Positions 32,871 to 45,537 are shown, counted from the stretch's first letter. The stretch: 50,791 bases of DNA from Plicaturopsis crispa FD-325 SS-3 (GCA_000827205.1 KN832575.1:330055-380845), one strand, 5' to 3'. The notes: generated by a model from the sequence alone, not told the origin. A program made the numbers and translations.

Positions 32871-35433
32871 ATGCTAGGACTAGCCCTTGTCGCGTTAGCA
32901 CACGGTGTTGCTGCGCAGCAGATCTATGACATCGTGAGTGCATTCAGCTTCCTCTTCCCAACCACCACCCCGACTTACGTGACGGTCCCATCTCAAGTGG
33001 CAAACGACATGGGACAGGTCACCGTTATTCGAGTACAACCCATCGTCGGCAGGCTCCCTACCAATAAATTTCACATCGTCCGGGACGACGGGGGACGCGG
33101 ACATTACAGTCGACGACACTACAGTGTATCAGACCATCTATGGATTTGGAGGATCGTTGAGTGAGCAAAAACAAGCGTACTGCAATGGTCTGATCTGACT
33201 TTGGCGTCGGAATGAAGCTGATAGCTCTGCGCTTATACTGAACAATATGAAGGTACGATGATCGCATTTAATGTTTGCGAAGCAAGACTTATCAGAATTG
33301 CTTCGGTCAGTCAACGGACTCAGACAGCTACTGGGAGCTACTGAAGAAATTATTTGACCGTTGAGTTGAACTCTCCACACACCTAGTTCCACATTTGACG
33401 AAATCGTACCGTCCTTTAGCAACGGATGGCGCAAACTCCGCAGGTGAAGTGAGATAGAAGACATTGGAGACTGCGTATACTTATACACGCTATATAGGTT
33501 TATCCTACGTCCGTGTTCCTCTTGGAGCGAGCGATTTCTCCGCTACAAGTTAGTCTCTACGACGTCTTCCGATGTCGACCGGTATTGATTCAGCTCTTCT
33601 CAAATAGCATACAGTTTCGATGATACCAGTGGAGACACCTCCCTCAATGATTTCAACATCAACAACGCACCGTCCTACTTGTTCTCCGTGCTCAAGGACA
33701 TAATGTCAGTAAACGATGTGCTGAGGGTTCATTTGCTTCCATGGTCGCCGGTATGCATTGCTTGTAAGAACCGTGCATAGTATGTGCAGTCTGATTTTAC
33801 TGCTTATAGCCCGGATGGATGAAGGACGGCGGGACGATGGATGGAGGATCACTTCAAACGAAATACGAGTCTAACCGTGAGCGCGTTTTGTACGTTTTCG
33901 TTATTGCCCGCAGTATGCTTAGAGACGCCTTTTTCAAGTTGCCAATTACATATTGAAGGCGTTGCAGGGCTTCAAGGACGAAGGTATCACAGCATTTGCC
34001 GTCAGCATCCAAGTGAATGCTCTCGCGCAAGCTGTCATCTCCTTCGCTAATCATTGCATTGCAGAATGAACCCCAGAATTCTAATCCGACATACCCGTCT
34101 ACCAACATGCCATACGATGTCGAAGCCTCTATTGGAAAAACCTTGCGCACGCTCCTGGACGACAACGGTTTCTCGGACACCAAACTTATTGGTTACGAGC
34201 ACAATTGGGACAATGCTGCCACCTATCCCGTTAACCTGGTAAATTCTACTCCCCTGCCCACTAAGACGGAACTAATGAACCTCGGAAATGTAAGATGGAC
34301 TCCGCAGCAAGTTCATTTGATGGAGTAGCATTTCATTGCTACGCGGGTGATGTTTCAGAACAGTCGAACTTCACCTCCAAATATCCTAACAAGGAAGTGT
34401 TTTTCACTGAATGTGCTGGTAACTCTATTCACAATTCAGCAAGTTGAACGAACTGCTAACAATGGCATTTCCAGGTACCATTGGGACAGATTGGTGGACT
34501 AATATCAAGGTATATCATTACCTTCCCTTTGCATGCGAGATTTCCTAACAGCTGCCGAAGTGGTATATGGATAATTTGTGAGCCGGTTATGCTATAGCTG
34601 TGACGGTCTGTTCACATTCGTCTTTTTCAGATGGATAGGAAGTTTGAATTACGGAGCTTCTTCCGGGCTCATGTGGAATATCGCCTTGAACGCCAGTGGC
34701 GAGCCCAAATTGCCGGGGACCAACAGCTGTGGCGGAGAGGGATGCCGGCCTATCGCCACTGTTAACAGCGATGGAAGTTACAGTCTTAACGAAGAGTGTA
34801 GGTTACTATTCTTTTCCATAGATGTGCTCTGCTCACGCGGATGTCTATGGCCTACAGTCTATTCCTTGGCGCAGGCTTCGAAGGCTATAATCCCCAAAGA
34901 TTCGGGAGGACCGTGGGGTCAGCGCGTGAAGGTACGAAAATACTTGGTATTCTCTACAAGTCTCCGCTGAGGTACTCGTTCTGAAGGTCACTGTCGGAGG
35001 AACACTTAATTGGGCCCTTGTGGTTGGGGCGTACGTGACCACCCGGAAATCCTCGTCCGACTACGACAGGTATAGTCTGGTAGTCCTGAACTGGTGAGAA
35101 GAACAAGTCTTTCTTTCAGTTAGCCGATATTGACTGGCACGGAAGGGATGACGGGTCGAGTTCAACATGGAACCCGGTGTCTGTTAAGACAACGATCAAT
35201 TTCCGAGATGTGCAGGTTTGTAGTCCGGGTCTCCGACACTCATAGTCATCTGTATGCTGAACCATTCTCAGGCCACCGTGACTTTCCCTGTAGGTGTCAC
35301 CACCTTGTGGTGGTACGCCACGGCCCCCTCGCTAGACGCCGCACCCGACGAAATTCCCTACAGCGAGATCTACGGCGAGACCGCTTCTGGACACCAACAG
35401 CCCATGGGCATATGGCAGCGCGACTACCCATGA
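32871..35433 (+). CDS. Secreted GH30 endo-beta-1,6-glucanase, copy 1
   Basis: A secreted glycoside hydrolase that cuts beta-1,6-glucan of fungal walls. The signal peptide is MLGLALVALAHGVAAQQ. After a first intron the mature protein reads WQTTWDRSPLFEYNPSS, DADITVDDTTVYQTIYGFGG, DGANSAGLSYVRVPLGASDF, VYSFDDTSGDTSLNDF, FSVLKDIMSVNDVLRVHLLP and PGWMKDGGTMDGGSL. The acid/base glutamate is in NEPQNSNP (34070-34090) and the nucleophile in EVFFTECAGT (near 34410-34480). The C-terminal beta-sandwich ends with WWYATAPSLDAAP and GHQQPMGIWQRDYP. The gene has many introns, one of which (inside NSAG|LSY, about 33443-33498) is absent from copy 2. Copy 2 lies about 1 kb downstream in the same orientation. 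Likely role: wall remodelling or attack on other fungi (inferred). Confidence 0.92.
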
Positions 35434-36450
35434 GGCTCCTCACTCATTTTCACGACTTGTATTAACGCGGACAGTGTATACCTGGATTTATCGGATTTTT
35501 TTTTGTCTCAGATCAACGACAAAATACAGCACTATTGATTCTCTCCAGGTATTTACGCCCATCCGAGATGCTCAGGCTTTGCGCTAGGCTTGCGTGGGAG
35601 GTTGAGACCGTGAATCTTATGCGCTCCACTACAGGGTAGGCACTGATAACTGATAGGGCTAATCTTGTTCTTCTTTGAATGCAGGTCTACTCTTGGCACC
35701 AAACGCCGGAAACGCCAAATCATATGCATGTCTCTCTTTCCGATTGACCTTGTGCTACATTCGCGACTACATACCACCGCACTTTCATCGCCGAACATAT
35801 GGTCGTGTGCATTGGTTGTACACGGGATACGGCACTTGCTTTCTCCTCTCCTCCCGCCGTCTAAATGGGATCCTAATCTGCGGCTATTTCGGTCGTATGA
35901 TGCAGCACCTTCGTGGCACCCGGGCCTTCCTTCCTTAACATTTCATCTGTGTGAACCCGAAATCGAATTCGGGATCACTGGGACGATTGCCGTTCTCTCC
36001 TGCTGGACACGTTACCGATTCGCTGTCGGCCCCGAGTTCAAGCAGCAAGCTTCATGCGACACAGGTGAGCATCTCTCTCTGGCTCCTCTGGGCAGTATGG
36101 ACTTGTGTGCACCTTTTCGCAGGCCATACCCACGGAAAGGGCCCGATGTTCGCGCCTTCGTTCTGTACGCATGATCCAGGTACGGAATGCTGCCGTATCG
36201 TTGCAATGCAACAAAGACACAAGGTTAGGGCCTGTACAGCTCTCATGCTGGCTGGAGACCCTCTGACGGAATTCGTGAACAGCATAGGTCCTCAAATTCT
36301 CCTATCACTTCCTAGAAGAGAGTCTCTTCTGCCCGCGCAGTAATGTCACGGTGTTCTGTCCTTCCCGATCATCCCTCGACCAGTTCGATACTTAAGAGCT
36401 ATGTGGACTCTCCCACAAGCTTCTAAGCTCGCTGTTCTTAACCTACGCTC
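35434..36450. other. 1 kb spacer between the tandem GH30 genes
   Basis: No recognisable gene. A 169-codon open frame (35665-36174) lacks family motifs. The stretch should contain the promoter of copy 2. By eye I see no obvious similarity to the region upstream of copy 1. Confidence 0.45.
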
Positions 36451-39188
36451 ATGATGTGGGAGCTTGTATTATTTTCCTACTTGATTCTTGCGCAAAGCGT
36501 CGCGTCGCAGCAGATATGGGACATTGTAAGCTTGTTTACATCCCCATAATGACGCCGACTAATTACCCGAACGTTCTCCGTCTTGCAGTGGCAGACGAAA
36601 TGGGATAGGCAGCCCTTGTTTGAGTACAACCCGTCGTCGGCGCCCGCGCTGCCCATAAACTTTGTATCGCCTGGCACCATTGGGGATGCAGACATCGTGG
36701 TAGATGACACGACCGTCCACCAGACGATATACGGGTTTGGTGGCTCTTTGAGTAAGTGTCTGCTGCACGTACTGTGTGCAAGAGTATACGCTGATGCGTC
36801 CTGTATACGAAGCCGACAGCGCTGCTCTTACTCTGAACAATCTGAAGGTGCGATGTCACTTGCCTCTCATTCCTTAGCTCCGCATCTCATCATCTTGCCC
36901 CTCTCTAGTCGAAGAATTCCGGAAATTATTGGGCCATATTAGACTACATGTTTAATCGTAAGCCACTCATGCATCTAAGCTACGGCTACCTCTTCTCTAA
37001 CCGATGTTCCTTAGCCGCGGATGGTGCAAACTCTGCAGGGCTTTCGTACCTGAGAGTGCCGCTGGGTGCTAGCGATTTTTCGGCAAACCGTGAGTCTGCG
37101 TCGGGGAGCCTCAAAGAGCGCATGCTGATCAACGCGATGTATGGACAGTCTACAGTTTTGACGACACCAGTGGCGACACCTCGCTAAACGACTTCAATAT
37201 CAATGCTGCACCATCTTATCTTTTTTCTGTCATCAAAGATATCATGTCCGTCAACAACGTGTTGAGAGTGCATTTGCTTCCGTGGTCTCCAGTAATTCAT
37301 CTTGTTGCATACACTTCCTTTCATTTCGTAGCTGACGGTTGAAACTTCAAGCCGGGGTGGATGAAGGACAGCGGAACTATGGACGGCGGATCCTTGAAGA
37401 CGAACTATGAGACAGCCTGTGAGTGTTTATATGCACCCTCCCTCAGACTACTCGAGCTCACTACCTTTGACACGGATGGAAGACGCAAACTACCTTTTGA
37501 AGTGTTTGCAAGGCTTCAAGAGTCAAGGCATTACGGCGTATGCTATTGGCATACAGGTATGCACAGTTTGTAGTCCTGCCACTTGTCGACGTTGCTTACT
37601 CAAGACGTAACTTTAGAATGAGCCAGAGAATTCGGCAAGTCGAACTTTTTGGCGAAACTCGTAGTCGGTCAGCTTAACCCATGGTCCTACAGAACCCATC
37701 ATACCCCACCTGCACGATGCCGTATAACGTCGAGGCCGCCATCGGGACTACGTTGCGCACTCTTATGAACAACAACGGGTTCTCCAACACGAAGATCATT
37801 GGATACGAGCATAATTGGAATGATGCAGCAGCATATCCTGTCAACCTGGTAAGTGGCATATGCACACAATTCCGGTGGAGGCTGTTTGATAATCAGTCTG
37901 TTGCTGTGTCTGTAGATGAACACTGCGGCCAGCGCCTTTGCTGGTGTCGCTTTTCACTGCTATTCCGGAAGTGTTTCCGAGCAGGCTTCCTTCACGTCGA
38001 AATACCCGAATAAGGAGGTCTACTTCACAGAATGTGCAGGTGCGTCGATTTTATAGATTTTTTCCCTTTTCACTTGCCAATGCAATTTCGTTGAATTTAT
38101 AGGAACAATTGGCACTGATTGGTGGAGTGATATAAAGGTTCGTCTCGTCGTCTGTTTTGTCAAGCTTTTACTCTGACCAACATCGGTATACAGTGGTACA
38201 TGGACAATCTGTGAGTAATGTTCATCTGTCTTCGTGCAATCAACGTTTGCCGCATCTCCACTCACTAATTTCCTGCTGTTAGATTTATTGGCAGCCTCAA
38301 CTATGGCTCTTCCACTGGTCTTATGTGGAGTCTCGCGGCAGACGGAAATGGCAATCCTAAGCTCCCGGGAACAACAAGCTGCGGAGGAAATGGCTGCCGA
38401 CCTGTTGTTACCATTAACAGCGATGGGTCGTACAGCTGCAACCAAGAGTGTGCGTCTACAGCAGTGTCTCGCGGCGTTCATGCCTAACCTGAATTCCTCT
38501 GCCAGTTTACTCCATGGCTCAAGCATCGAAAGCAATCATACCTCGGGATGCAGGTGGTACGTCAAACTGTCACTGTCGTGCTGTCCTCCGAAAAAAAGCT
38601 CATTGAATTCCAGGTCCTTGGGGACAGCGCATAGGAGTACGCGATGCTGATCTTGCGACGTAGCGCTCTGAAACTGATCATTTTATGAAAGGTTACCGTT
38701 GGAGGGACGCTCAACTGGGCTCTCATAGTAGGAGCGTACGTGACAGGTCGCACATCATCAACGGATTGGGATCGCTACAGCCTCGTAGTACTCAATTGGT
38801 ACGCATAACCTTTGCAGTCCACTCTGTACAGAGCTGACCTTCATATGCAGGGACGACAGCGCGAGCACATCTTGGAATCCGCAGCCTGTGAAGACCACTA
38901 TCGAGTTCCGAGATATGCAGGTGCATACCATCCTTTTCTCCTTTCTGTACCTAGTTGGCTCAATCTATCTCTCAAATCTCTAAGGCTACCTTTACTTTCC
39001 CCGTCGGTGAGTGACTCGAACATGACGATATCTATCCCTCTGACATGAAAAACATAGGTGTGACAACATTGTGGTGGTACGCTACAAAGCCATCGTTCAA
39101 CGGGACTCTCGACGACGATGTTCCCATATACGCCGACACCGCTGAGGGCAAACAGCAACCGATGGGTATGTGGAAACGGCAGGACTGA
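36451..39188 (+). CDS. Secreted GH30 endo-beta-1,6-glucanase, copy 2
   Basis: Tandem paralogue of the preceding gene. The signal peptide is MMWELVLFSYLILAQSVASQ (an ATG at 36454 is equally possible). Conserved blocks: WQTKWDRQPLFEYNPSSAP, DADIVVDDTTVHQTIYGFGG, DSAALTLNNLK, GNYWAILDYMFNP, AGLSYLRVPLGASDFSAN, VYSFDDTSGDTSLNDFN, VLRVHLLPWSP and PGWMKDSGTMDGGSL. The acid/base glutamate lies in NEPENSNP and the nucleophile in EVYFTECAGT. The C terminus reads GGTLNWALIVGAYVTGRTSS and KQQPMGMWKRQD. An intron at 37635-37692 interrupts the codons right after the acid/base motif and starts with GC, not GT (donor GCAAGT). Copy 1 has no intron there. All catalytic residues are present, so both copies look functional. 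Confidence 0.92.
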
Positions 39189-39888
39189 GGACGGAGCTTT
39201 ATTTTTCGGTCTTGATTGCAAGGGGTCTGAGGGGTAGTTTCTCTACGCTCATTCAATGCATACTTCATGTCGGATATACCAACGGTGCTCGTAAACCGAA
39301 TGTAACATCATTCATATTTCCTGCAGGTAAACAGACTGGTGGAGAATCGAGACGAACAGGAGGTGGATGTGCAGGCGCGATTTGCGCAGATTTTGTCATA
39401 AACTGCGAGTTTTGGTGGAAATGCTAATTTGGTACTTATGCACATATATGGATGAGCTCACGTGGCGAAGCCGAAAACCTCGTCTGCTCAAAATTATTGC
39501 AACGGCGGCGGCGGTTTCTCTCGAGCTCGTCGTTACTCTCTCTTTCCTTCTCACCACCACCAGCGCCGCAGGCGTTGACAAAAGTGCAATCGCTGTGCTC
39601 CCGCCATACTACGCTCTGCGTTTCTAGGGTTTCCTGTCATAATTTAGTGAGTACTCATATTGCTCATGTGCTTCCTTCACACTCGTTGGCACCCGACACT
39701 GCGTATGTATTCACCCTCCAGGGAACAAACGAGCTCGAAGGCGCCAGTAGAGCAATGAGTATGCTGTGCATGCACTCACTCATGTGGTTGCTGTCGGGTT
39801 CCCCTCCATACATACCGATGCTTCACACGGACGCGCTGCTAACCTGTTACCACGTCTAGGTTTTTGACTTCCTGGTTTCGCTCCGAAA
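39189..39888. other. Intergenic: GH30 copy 2 3' end and RPO41 promoter
   Basis: 700 bp without a recognisable gene. Open frames of 60-135 codons here show no conserved motifs. The RPO41 start codon follows at 39889. Confidence 0.5.
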
Positions 39889-42800
39889 ATGATCACAAGG
39901 ACCTCTCGCCAACTGGAGTCGACGGTCGCGTCGTACAGTCGCCAAGCCCTTCCTCGCCCTGCCCGCAATCTTCGACCATACTCTAAACCCTCCAATCGCG
40001 TCAATGCACCAGCGCTTGCTACCGCTCCCGCACATCCTCAATCATATCCTAATTTCATGCCCTCCCCAGAAAAGGCCGAAGAATATAATCCTGAGATGCA
40101 GGGCTTCCTCCGACGACGCATACCCTACACCGTTCTCCCGACTCCTCTTCCAGACGACCGGGCCTCTGCATCTAATGACTACTATTTCACCGATTCACCA
40201 ACACAGGACCTCTTGGCTATAATGGACGCATGCTTACACAATCTCTACGACGTCCCTCGTGCGAAGCAGGTTTTCGAGCGGCTACGGAGAACACGCCGCG
40301 GAGACCCGATCATGGAGTCGCGGTTATACAACCTGTTTCTGGATGCGTATCTGGAGATGGCGTCGACGAAGGAGTCAGATAATAAGGTCGTTTGGCTGGA
40401 GGATATGTTGGAACTGTACAATGCGATCATAGGTGGAGTCGAAAAGGTCGCGCCAACAGCGAATACATATGCTACAATGCTTCTCGCATGGTTAAGGTGG
40501 GTCACACCGTCTCGTCGTAATCCCCATTTTCTGATTCATCCCGTCAGATTTGGACCGGACTCTCCGACGCCCGTTGACGATGTACCGTTTCCCACTGTCC
40601 ACACCCTCCTTACGGACATCCTGGAGCACAACATCTCGGTCTCCAGCGTCGTTTCAGATCGTGCATTCAAGACCTCGGAGGATGCTTCTGCCGCTATAAC
40701 CTTGCTGTCGCGCGTGTCCGTGGAGCTTGGCAAAACTGCTGTTGTTCACGAGCTTGGTTTGGCCGAGGCAATGGGGAGCACTGTTGATCCGCTTGAAAAT
40801 GTGCCAGAGGTAGCGCCAGTTCTGCGACCCAAGGTATGTCTCATACGATGTATCCTCTTCACCATATTGCTCAAAGGTCTGGACTAGCCTGTGGATTCTA
40901 ACGCGGAAGTCAAAGAAGGCGAAATCGCTGAACCTGCTATGGAAGTCCCGTTCAATCTGAGCAACCTTCGGAAACATCTTGCGCAAGTCGCTCTCGCACG
41001 TCGCGTTCTCCCCGAAGACGTTGCCTCTCGTCAAAAGCTTCTGGAAGAATCTGTCTACGAAGTCGCCGTAGAGCGCCTTAAATATCAGGCGGACCTCATG
41101 GACCAACTTGGGGTTAGTGATAAGGGCTTGAGACGGCCGGAACTGCAGAGGTGGATGTGGGATTGGCACCAAAAATTAGAGGAGCGGTTAAGAGTGGAGA
41201 TGAAGGACATCCATCAGGCGGAGAAGCAGCCTTGTGCGTATCATCTCTCATACTCAACTCCTGTGACTCACTAATGCCACGCTCGTAGTGTCGAAGCTGA
41301 AGAATCCCGACAGCAGTACACATACCCGTATTAGCGCGTTCCTCTCGCTCATCAAACCGGAAAAGCTCTCCTTGATCACGATTCTTGAGATCATGAGGCT
41401 TCAAGGCAGTGGTGGCATTGCTGACGGTATGAAGACTGCGCGCGCCCTCATCGCAGTCGGCCGTGCCGTCGAGAACGAATACAAGGCGGAAATGTGCCGG
41501 AAGAACGACATTCAGGTCCCCTCGCATCCGCGCCTCGACCACGGGTACTTCACGCATTTGGGGTACCGTGATTTGTACCAACGCCGTGTCGCCGCCCGTA
41601 AGTACATGGAGGACGCGGAGGAGTGGACGTCGGAGTGGACGCAGCTCCTTCGCGTGCGCGTAGGAAGTATCCTCGTCGAATGCCTGATGGACGTCGCAAC
41701 TGTAACAAGAACCGGGATCAACAAGCGCACTGGTCAGGAAGTGTACGTTTTCAGTGATTATTTTAACGGTGTGATCATGAGTACTAACACTGCGTTGTTA
41801 GAACGGAGGAGCAGCCCGCCTTCTTCCACACCTACGAGTACCAACGAGGACAAAAGCTCGGCGTGATTCGTCTGAACACTGTCGTTGCCGAAGCGGTGGC
41901 CAAAGATACGCTGCGGGAAGCATTGCACCCCCGGCACTTGCCCATGCTTGTCAAGCCAAAGCCATGGGTCAACCATGATCAGGGCGGCTATTTGTTCAAC
42001 AAGAGTGAGTTGTGGGCGTATTGTTCTTTGAGATGTAACTCATAGCAAGTTGTGCAGCCTCTGCCATGCGATTCAAGGACTCTCAGGAACAGCAGAGCTA
42101 CCTACGGCATGCGGCTGCGCTCGGCAATGTCGAGCTTGTCTTCGCTGGGCTCGACGTCCTCGGCAGTACTCCATGGCAGATCAACCGTCAAGTTTTTGAC
42201 GTCGTTCTTGAGGTTTGGAACTCGGGTAAACGCCTCTGCAAAGTACCGCCAGCGGTGTACGAGGAGCAGGAGCCCGAAAAGCCGGCTAATTTCTCTACGG
42301 AACCGCAAGTCAGGAGCGTCTACTTGCAGCGCTTGAAGGCGTACACGCAGGGCAAGGCGAACAACCACTCGGATCGGTGCAATGTCAACTACAAGATCGA
42401 GATCGCAAGAGCAGTAAGTAACGTTTCGTTCATCTTTGACCGTTTATCTAATCGCATTGTGCAGTTCCTCGGCGACACCATGTATCTTCCGCACAATCTC
42501 GACTTCCGTGGACGCGCGTATCCCATCCCGCCTCATTTGAATCACATTGGTGATGACCTGAGTCGTGGACTGCTCAAGTTTGGAGAGGCGAAGCCTTTGG
42601 GCGTGCGAGGTCTGCGGTGGCTCAAGATCCATCTGGCCAATTTGTATGGGTTCGACAAGGCCAACTTCGACGAGCGGGAGAACTTCGTGCATGAGCACTT
42701 GGCGGAGATCTATGATAGCGCTGAGAAGCCTCTTGAGGTACATATTTTGTATTATCGCGCAACGACACTGTGCTGACGACGATTTTATCACAGGGCAAGA

Positions 42801-44476
42801 GGTGGTGGACGACCGCCGATGACCCATGGCAGTGCCTGGCTACATGTATGGAACTGCGCGCCGCCCTAGAATCCCCGGATCCCCATGCGTTTATGTCTTC
42901 CCTTCCCGTCCATCAAGACGGAACGTGCAACGGTCTGCAGCATTACGCGGCACTGGGCGGGGACGCCCAGGGTGCGCAGCAGGTCAACCTCAGCGTCACA
43001 GACCGCCCGTCGGACGTGTACACCTTCGTCGCGACCATGGTGGAGAAGGCAATCTTGGAGGACATCGAGAAGGGCAAGAAGGAGGCACAGTGGGCGCGGC
43101 TGTTGTCGGGCAAGGTTAGCAGAAAGGTGGTCAAGCAGACGGTAAGTTGGCACGGTTAGCGTGAGCGGAGAGATTGCTGATGGGGCGCTGGTAGGTCATG
43201 ACCACCGTGTACGGTGTCACCTTCATCGGAGCACGAGAGCAAATCGAGAAGCAGCTGAAGGATCGGAAGGACATCCCCGAGGAGGACTGCTGGCCCGCAG
43301 CCTCCTACCTGGCGCAGAAGGTATGTAACCACAACAAGATCCGCGTGCTCATGCTAATGGGTGTGTTCTGCGTTAGACACTGGCATGTATCGGTGACCTG
43401 TTTACCAGCGCTAAGGACATCCAGAACTGGCTCAACTTGTGCGCACGGCTGATCTCCAAGGCGATTCCCGAGGACCGGTTGTCGGATGCGCTCGCGACGT
43501 ACAAGGGCAGGGGCAAGGCGGCGTCGTCGGCCAACCGCATCAAGAAGGAGCAGATGACGTCTGTCGTGTGGACCACGCCGCTTGGCCTGCCCATCGTGCA
43601 GCCGTACCGCAAGACGAAGCGCAAGCAGTTCGCCACATCGCTGCAGACGGTGTTCATTTCGGACCCGAACAATCCAGCTGAAGGTGGGTATTTAGTCCAT
43701 AGATTCGGCGTGTCAAGCTGACCTTGTCGAAACAGTGAACTCCGTCAAGCAGGCGTCTGCGTTCCCGCCGAACTTCATTCACAGTCTCGACGCGACGCAC
43801 ATGATGCTGACCGCTCTTGAGTGCCGCGTACGTACTTCCTCTTCTGTCACCCGCTCACTTGCTGACGCCCACCTAGACGCGCGATCTTACATTCGCGTCC
43901 GTGCACGACTCGTACTGGACCCACGCGAGCACGATCGACGACATGTCCGAAGTCATCCGCGAGACGTTCATCGCCCTACACTCCTCCGACGTACTTGTCA
44001 AGCTCCAAGAGGAGTTCAAGGAGCGGTACAAGGGGTATAAAGTCCCGCTCGGAAACATCCGCTTGGGCTCGCTCCCGAAGGCACTCGCCAAGGCGGGCAC
44101 GAAGGTCGTCGTGTCGAGCGAGCAGTCGCAGGCGCTGCCTGGCGTGGGCGAGTTCCTGTCCGTCGACGACACGCGCGAGTCCGCGCTGAAGGTCGCAACG
44201 GATGCCACGAGCGTGGAGCCCGACACCGTACTGGACAACCCCGCGTTGGACAAGACCGCGCGCGTGAGAGTCACGCGGTACCGCCCCAACCAACCGGAGG
44301 GGGCGATTGCGGAGGAGGAGGCGGCGGAGGAGGTGGAGGTGGAGGAGGCGGACGACGCAGTGCAGAACGCGCTGGCGGGCAAGTTCGTGGACTTGGTGGA
44401 CCTCCTGCCGCCGTTGCCCGAGAAGGGTGGCTTCGAGGTCAAGACCATCAAGAACTCGCAGTATTTCTTCTCTTGA
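39889..44476 (+). CDS. RPO41: Mitochondrial RNA polymerase (T7-like)
   Basis: The single-subunit polymerase that transcribes mitochondrial DNA. The N terminus ([20 protein letters not shown], then [11 protein letters not shown]) is Arg/Ser-rich and lacks acidic residues apart from one Glu, as expected for a mitochondrial presequence. An N-terminal extension with PPR-like helices ([34 protein letters not shown]) is followed by the N-terminal domain ([20 protein letters not shown]). The palm-fingers core has [20 protein letters not shown], motif [16 protein letters not shown] (near 42920, catalytic Asp), motif [19 protein letters not shown] (Lys and Tyr near 43120-43210) and motif [11 protein letters not shown] (near 43900, second catalytic Asp). 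The last residues, [10 protein letters not shown]...NSQYFFS, are the conserved C-terminal loop. Before them lies an acidic insert of about 90 residues including [15 protein letters not shown]. About ten short introns. Confidence 0.94.
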
Positions 44477-44794
44477 TTTTTTCCCTCTCGTCTCGACATC
44501 CCATCTCATTCGCTTTCCTATTCTCATTCATGCTTTCCTCATTTCGTTCCGCTCGCACTCATCACTTATCATTCACATCATTGCACGCTGCATAACATCT
44601 AATGTATCTTACTCGTACCACTGCAAAATAGTATTAGACAGGACGGCTACGTCCGCGTTGGTTCAAGGGCGAGCAGGAAAATTTGACCGTTGAACGTTGA
44701 GCATTGCACCGACGATACACATAGCACCAAATCTATTGCCGGGGCTACATCACTGCACTGCATTGCATCCCTGACGCGTGTGTCCGAGCCTCTC
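44477..44794. other. Convergent 3' region between RPO41 and ATP14
   Basis: 318 bp between the two stop codons. The first 100 bases are pyrimidine-rich 3' UTR-like sequence. No gene is seen. Confidence 0.5.
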
Positions 44795-45344
44795 CTAGTG
44801 GTGCACCTCCGCCTTAACATCAGCCTCCAAGAACGCAAGGAATGCGTCTGCGCCAGCGGCACCTGCGGCTGCGTGCTCCTGCCCAGCCGCCTTGACGGGG
44901 GCTGCGTCGGCCTTCGTGGGCTCAGCAGCGTCGTATGCGGAGAGTTCTGCGGCGAGGTCGGAGGGGAGCGTGGGCGGCTGGGGTGCGGGCGGGAGGGCGT
45001 ACGCTTTTACGACACCGACGTGCGCATCTTTAGCCTGTGTTTCTGCGTTAGCCAATCAAGTCGGCATTTGGGGTGTGTATACGCACGGCTGGCGCGGGCT
45101 TGTAGGACTTGATCTCTTTGAGGTAGAGGTCCTGGATAAAGTCTGTGCGGACGATCCACGTCAGTAATGTGCCCCGAGAAAACCCGAGCGTTTGACAACA
45201 CACCTTTTCGCGCAGCGGTAGACGAGGAGAAGCCCCGTGCGCGCGCCTGTACACAGATGGGTTTAGCTGTATAAAGTACGAATAAATGAACCTAGAGCTC
45301 ACGGAGGACGCCAGAGATTTCCTGAGGAAATTAGATGCAGACAT
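44795..45344 (-). CDS. ATP14: Mitochondrial F1Fo ATP synthase subunit h
   Basis: A peripheral-stalk subunit of the mitochondrial ATP synthase. Four exons (45344-45303, 45246-45204, 45142-45087, 45034-44795) give 126 aa (yeast Atp14 precursor is 124). The presequence is MSASNFLRKSLASSARARGF, rich in Arg and Ser with no acidic residue, followed by SSSTAARK. The mature start DFIQDLYLKEIKSYKPAP matches the subunit h signature (VQDLYLKELK... in yeast). Then come VVKAYALPPAPQPPTLPSDL and an Ala-rich acidic tail ending FLAFLEADVKAEVHH. The first two coding exons are only 42 and 43 nt. It faces INH1 with 193 bp between the two start codons and converges with RPO41, so three mitochondrial-protein genes are adjacent. 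Confidence 0.88.
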
Positions 45345-45537
45345 GACGGTCGAGACGAAGGGGAAGAATATAGTCACAGCTGTCACACTTACCCGCAAGG
45401 TTTGTGTGACATTCTGTGACCTGGACCGGCAGTCGAGACGCGCACCCCGCCTTTCTCCGCCAAAGTATCCCGCAACTTGTTCGCTATCCTTTTCTCTTCC
45501 CACCACCACACTCACCAGCATAGCTGTTGAATTCACG
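45345..45537. promoter_or_regulatory. Putative bidirectional promoter of ATP14 and INH1
   Basis: Only 193 bp separate the start codons of the diverging ATP14 and INH1 genes, so both promoters and both 5' UTRs must fit here. I see no CCAAT box on either strand and no TATA box. The INH1-proximal half is C/T-rich. Shared control of an ATP synthase subunit and its inhibitor is inferred from this layout. Confidence 0.6.

Noticed and set aside
33001-33170. Possible frameshift in the first GH30 gene, where a long frame gives a non-homologous protein
   Set aside because: Using the acceptor before TGGCAAACG restores the conserved WQTTWDRSPLFEYNPSS and VDDTTVYQTIYGFGG without any frameshift.
35665-36174. 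169-codon open frame between the GH30 genes
   Set aside because: No domain resemblance and overlapping open frames in other phases; probably spacer.
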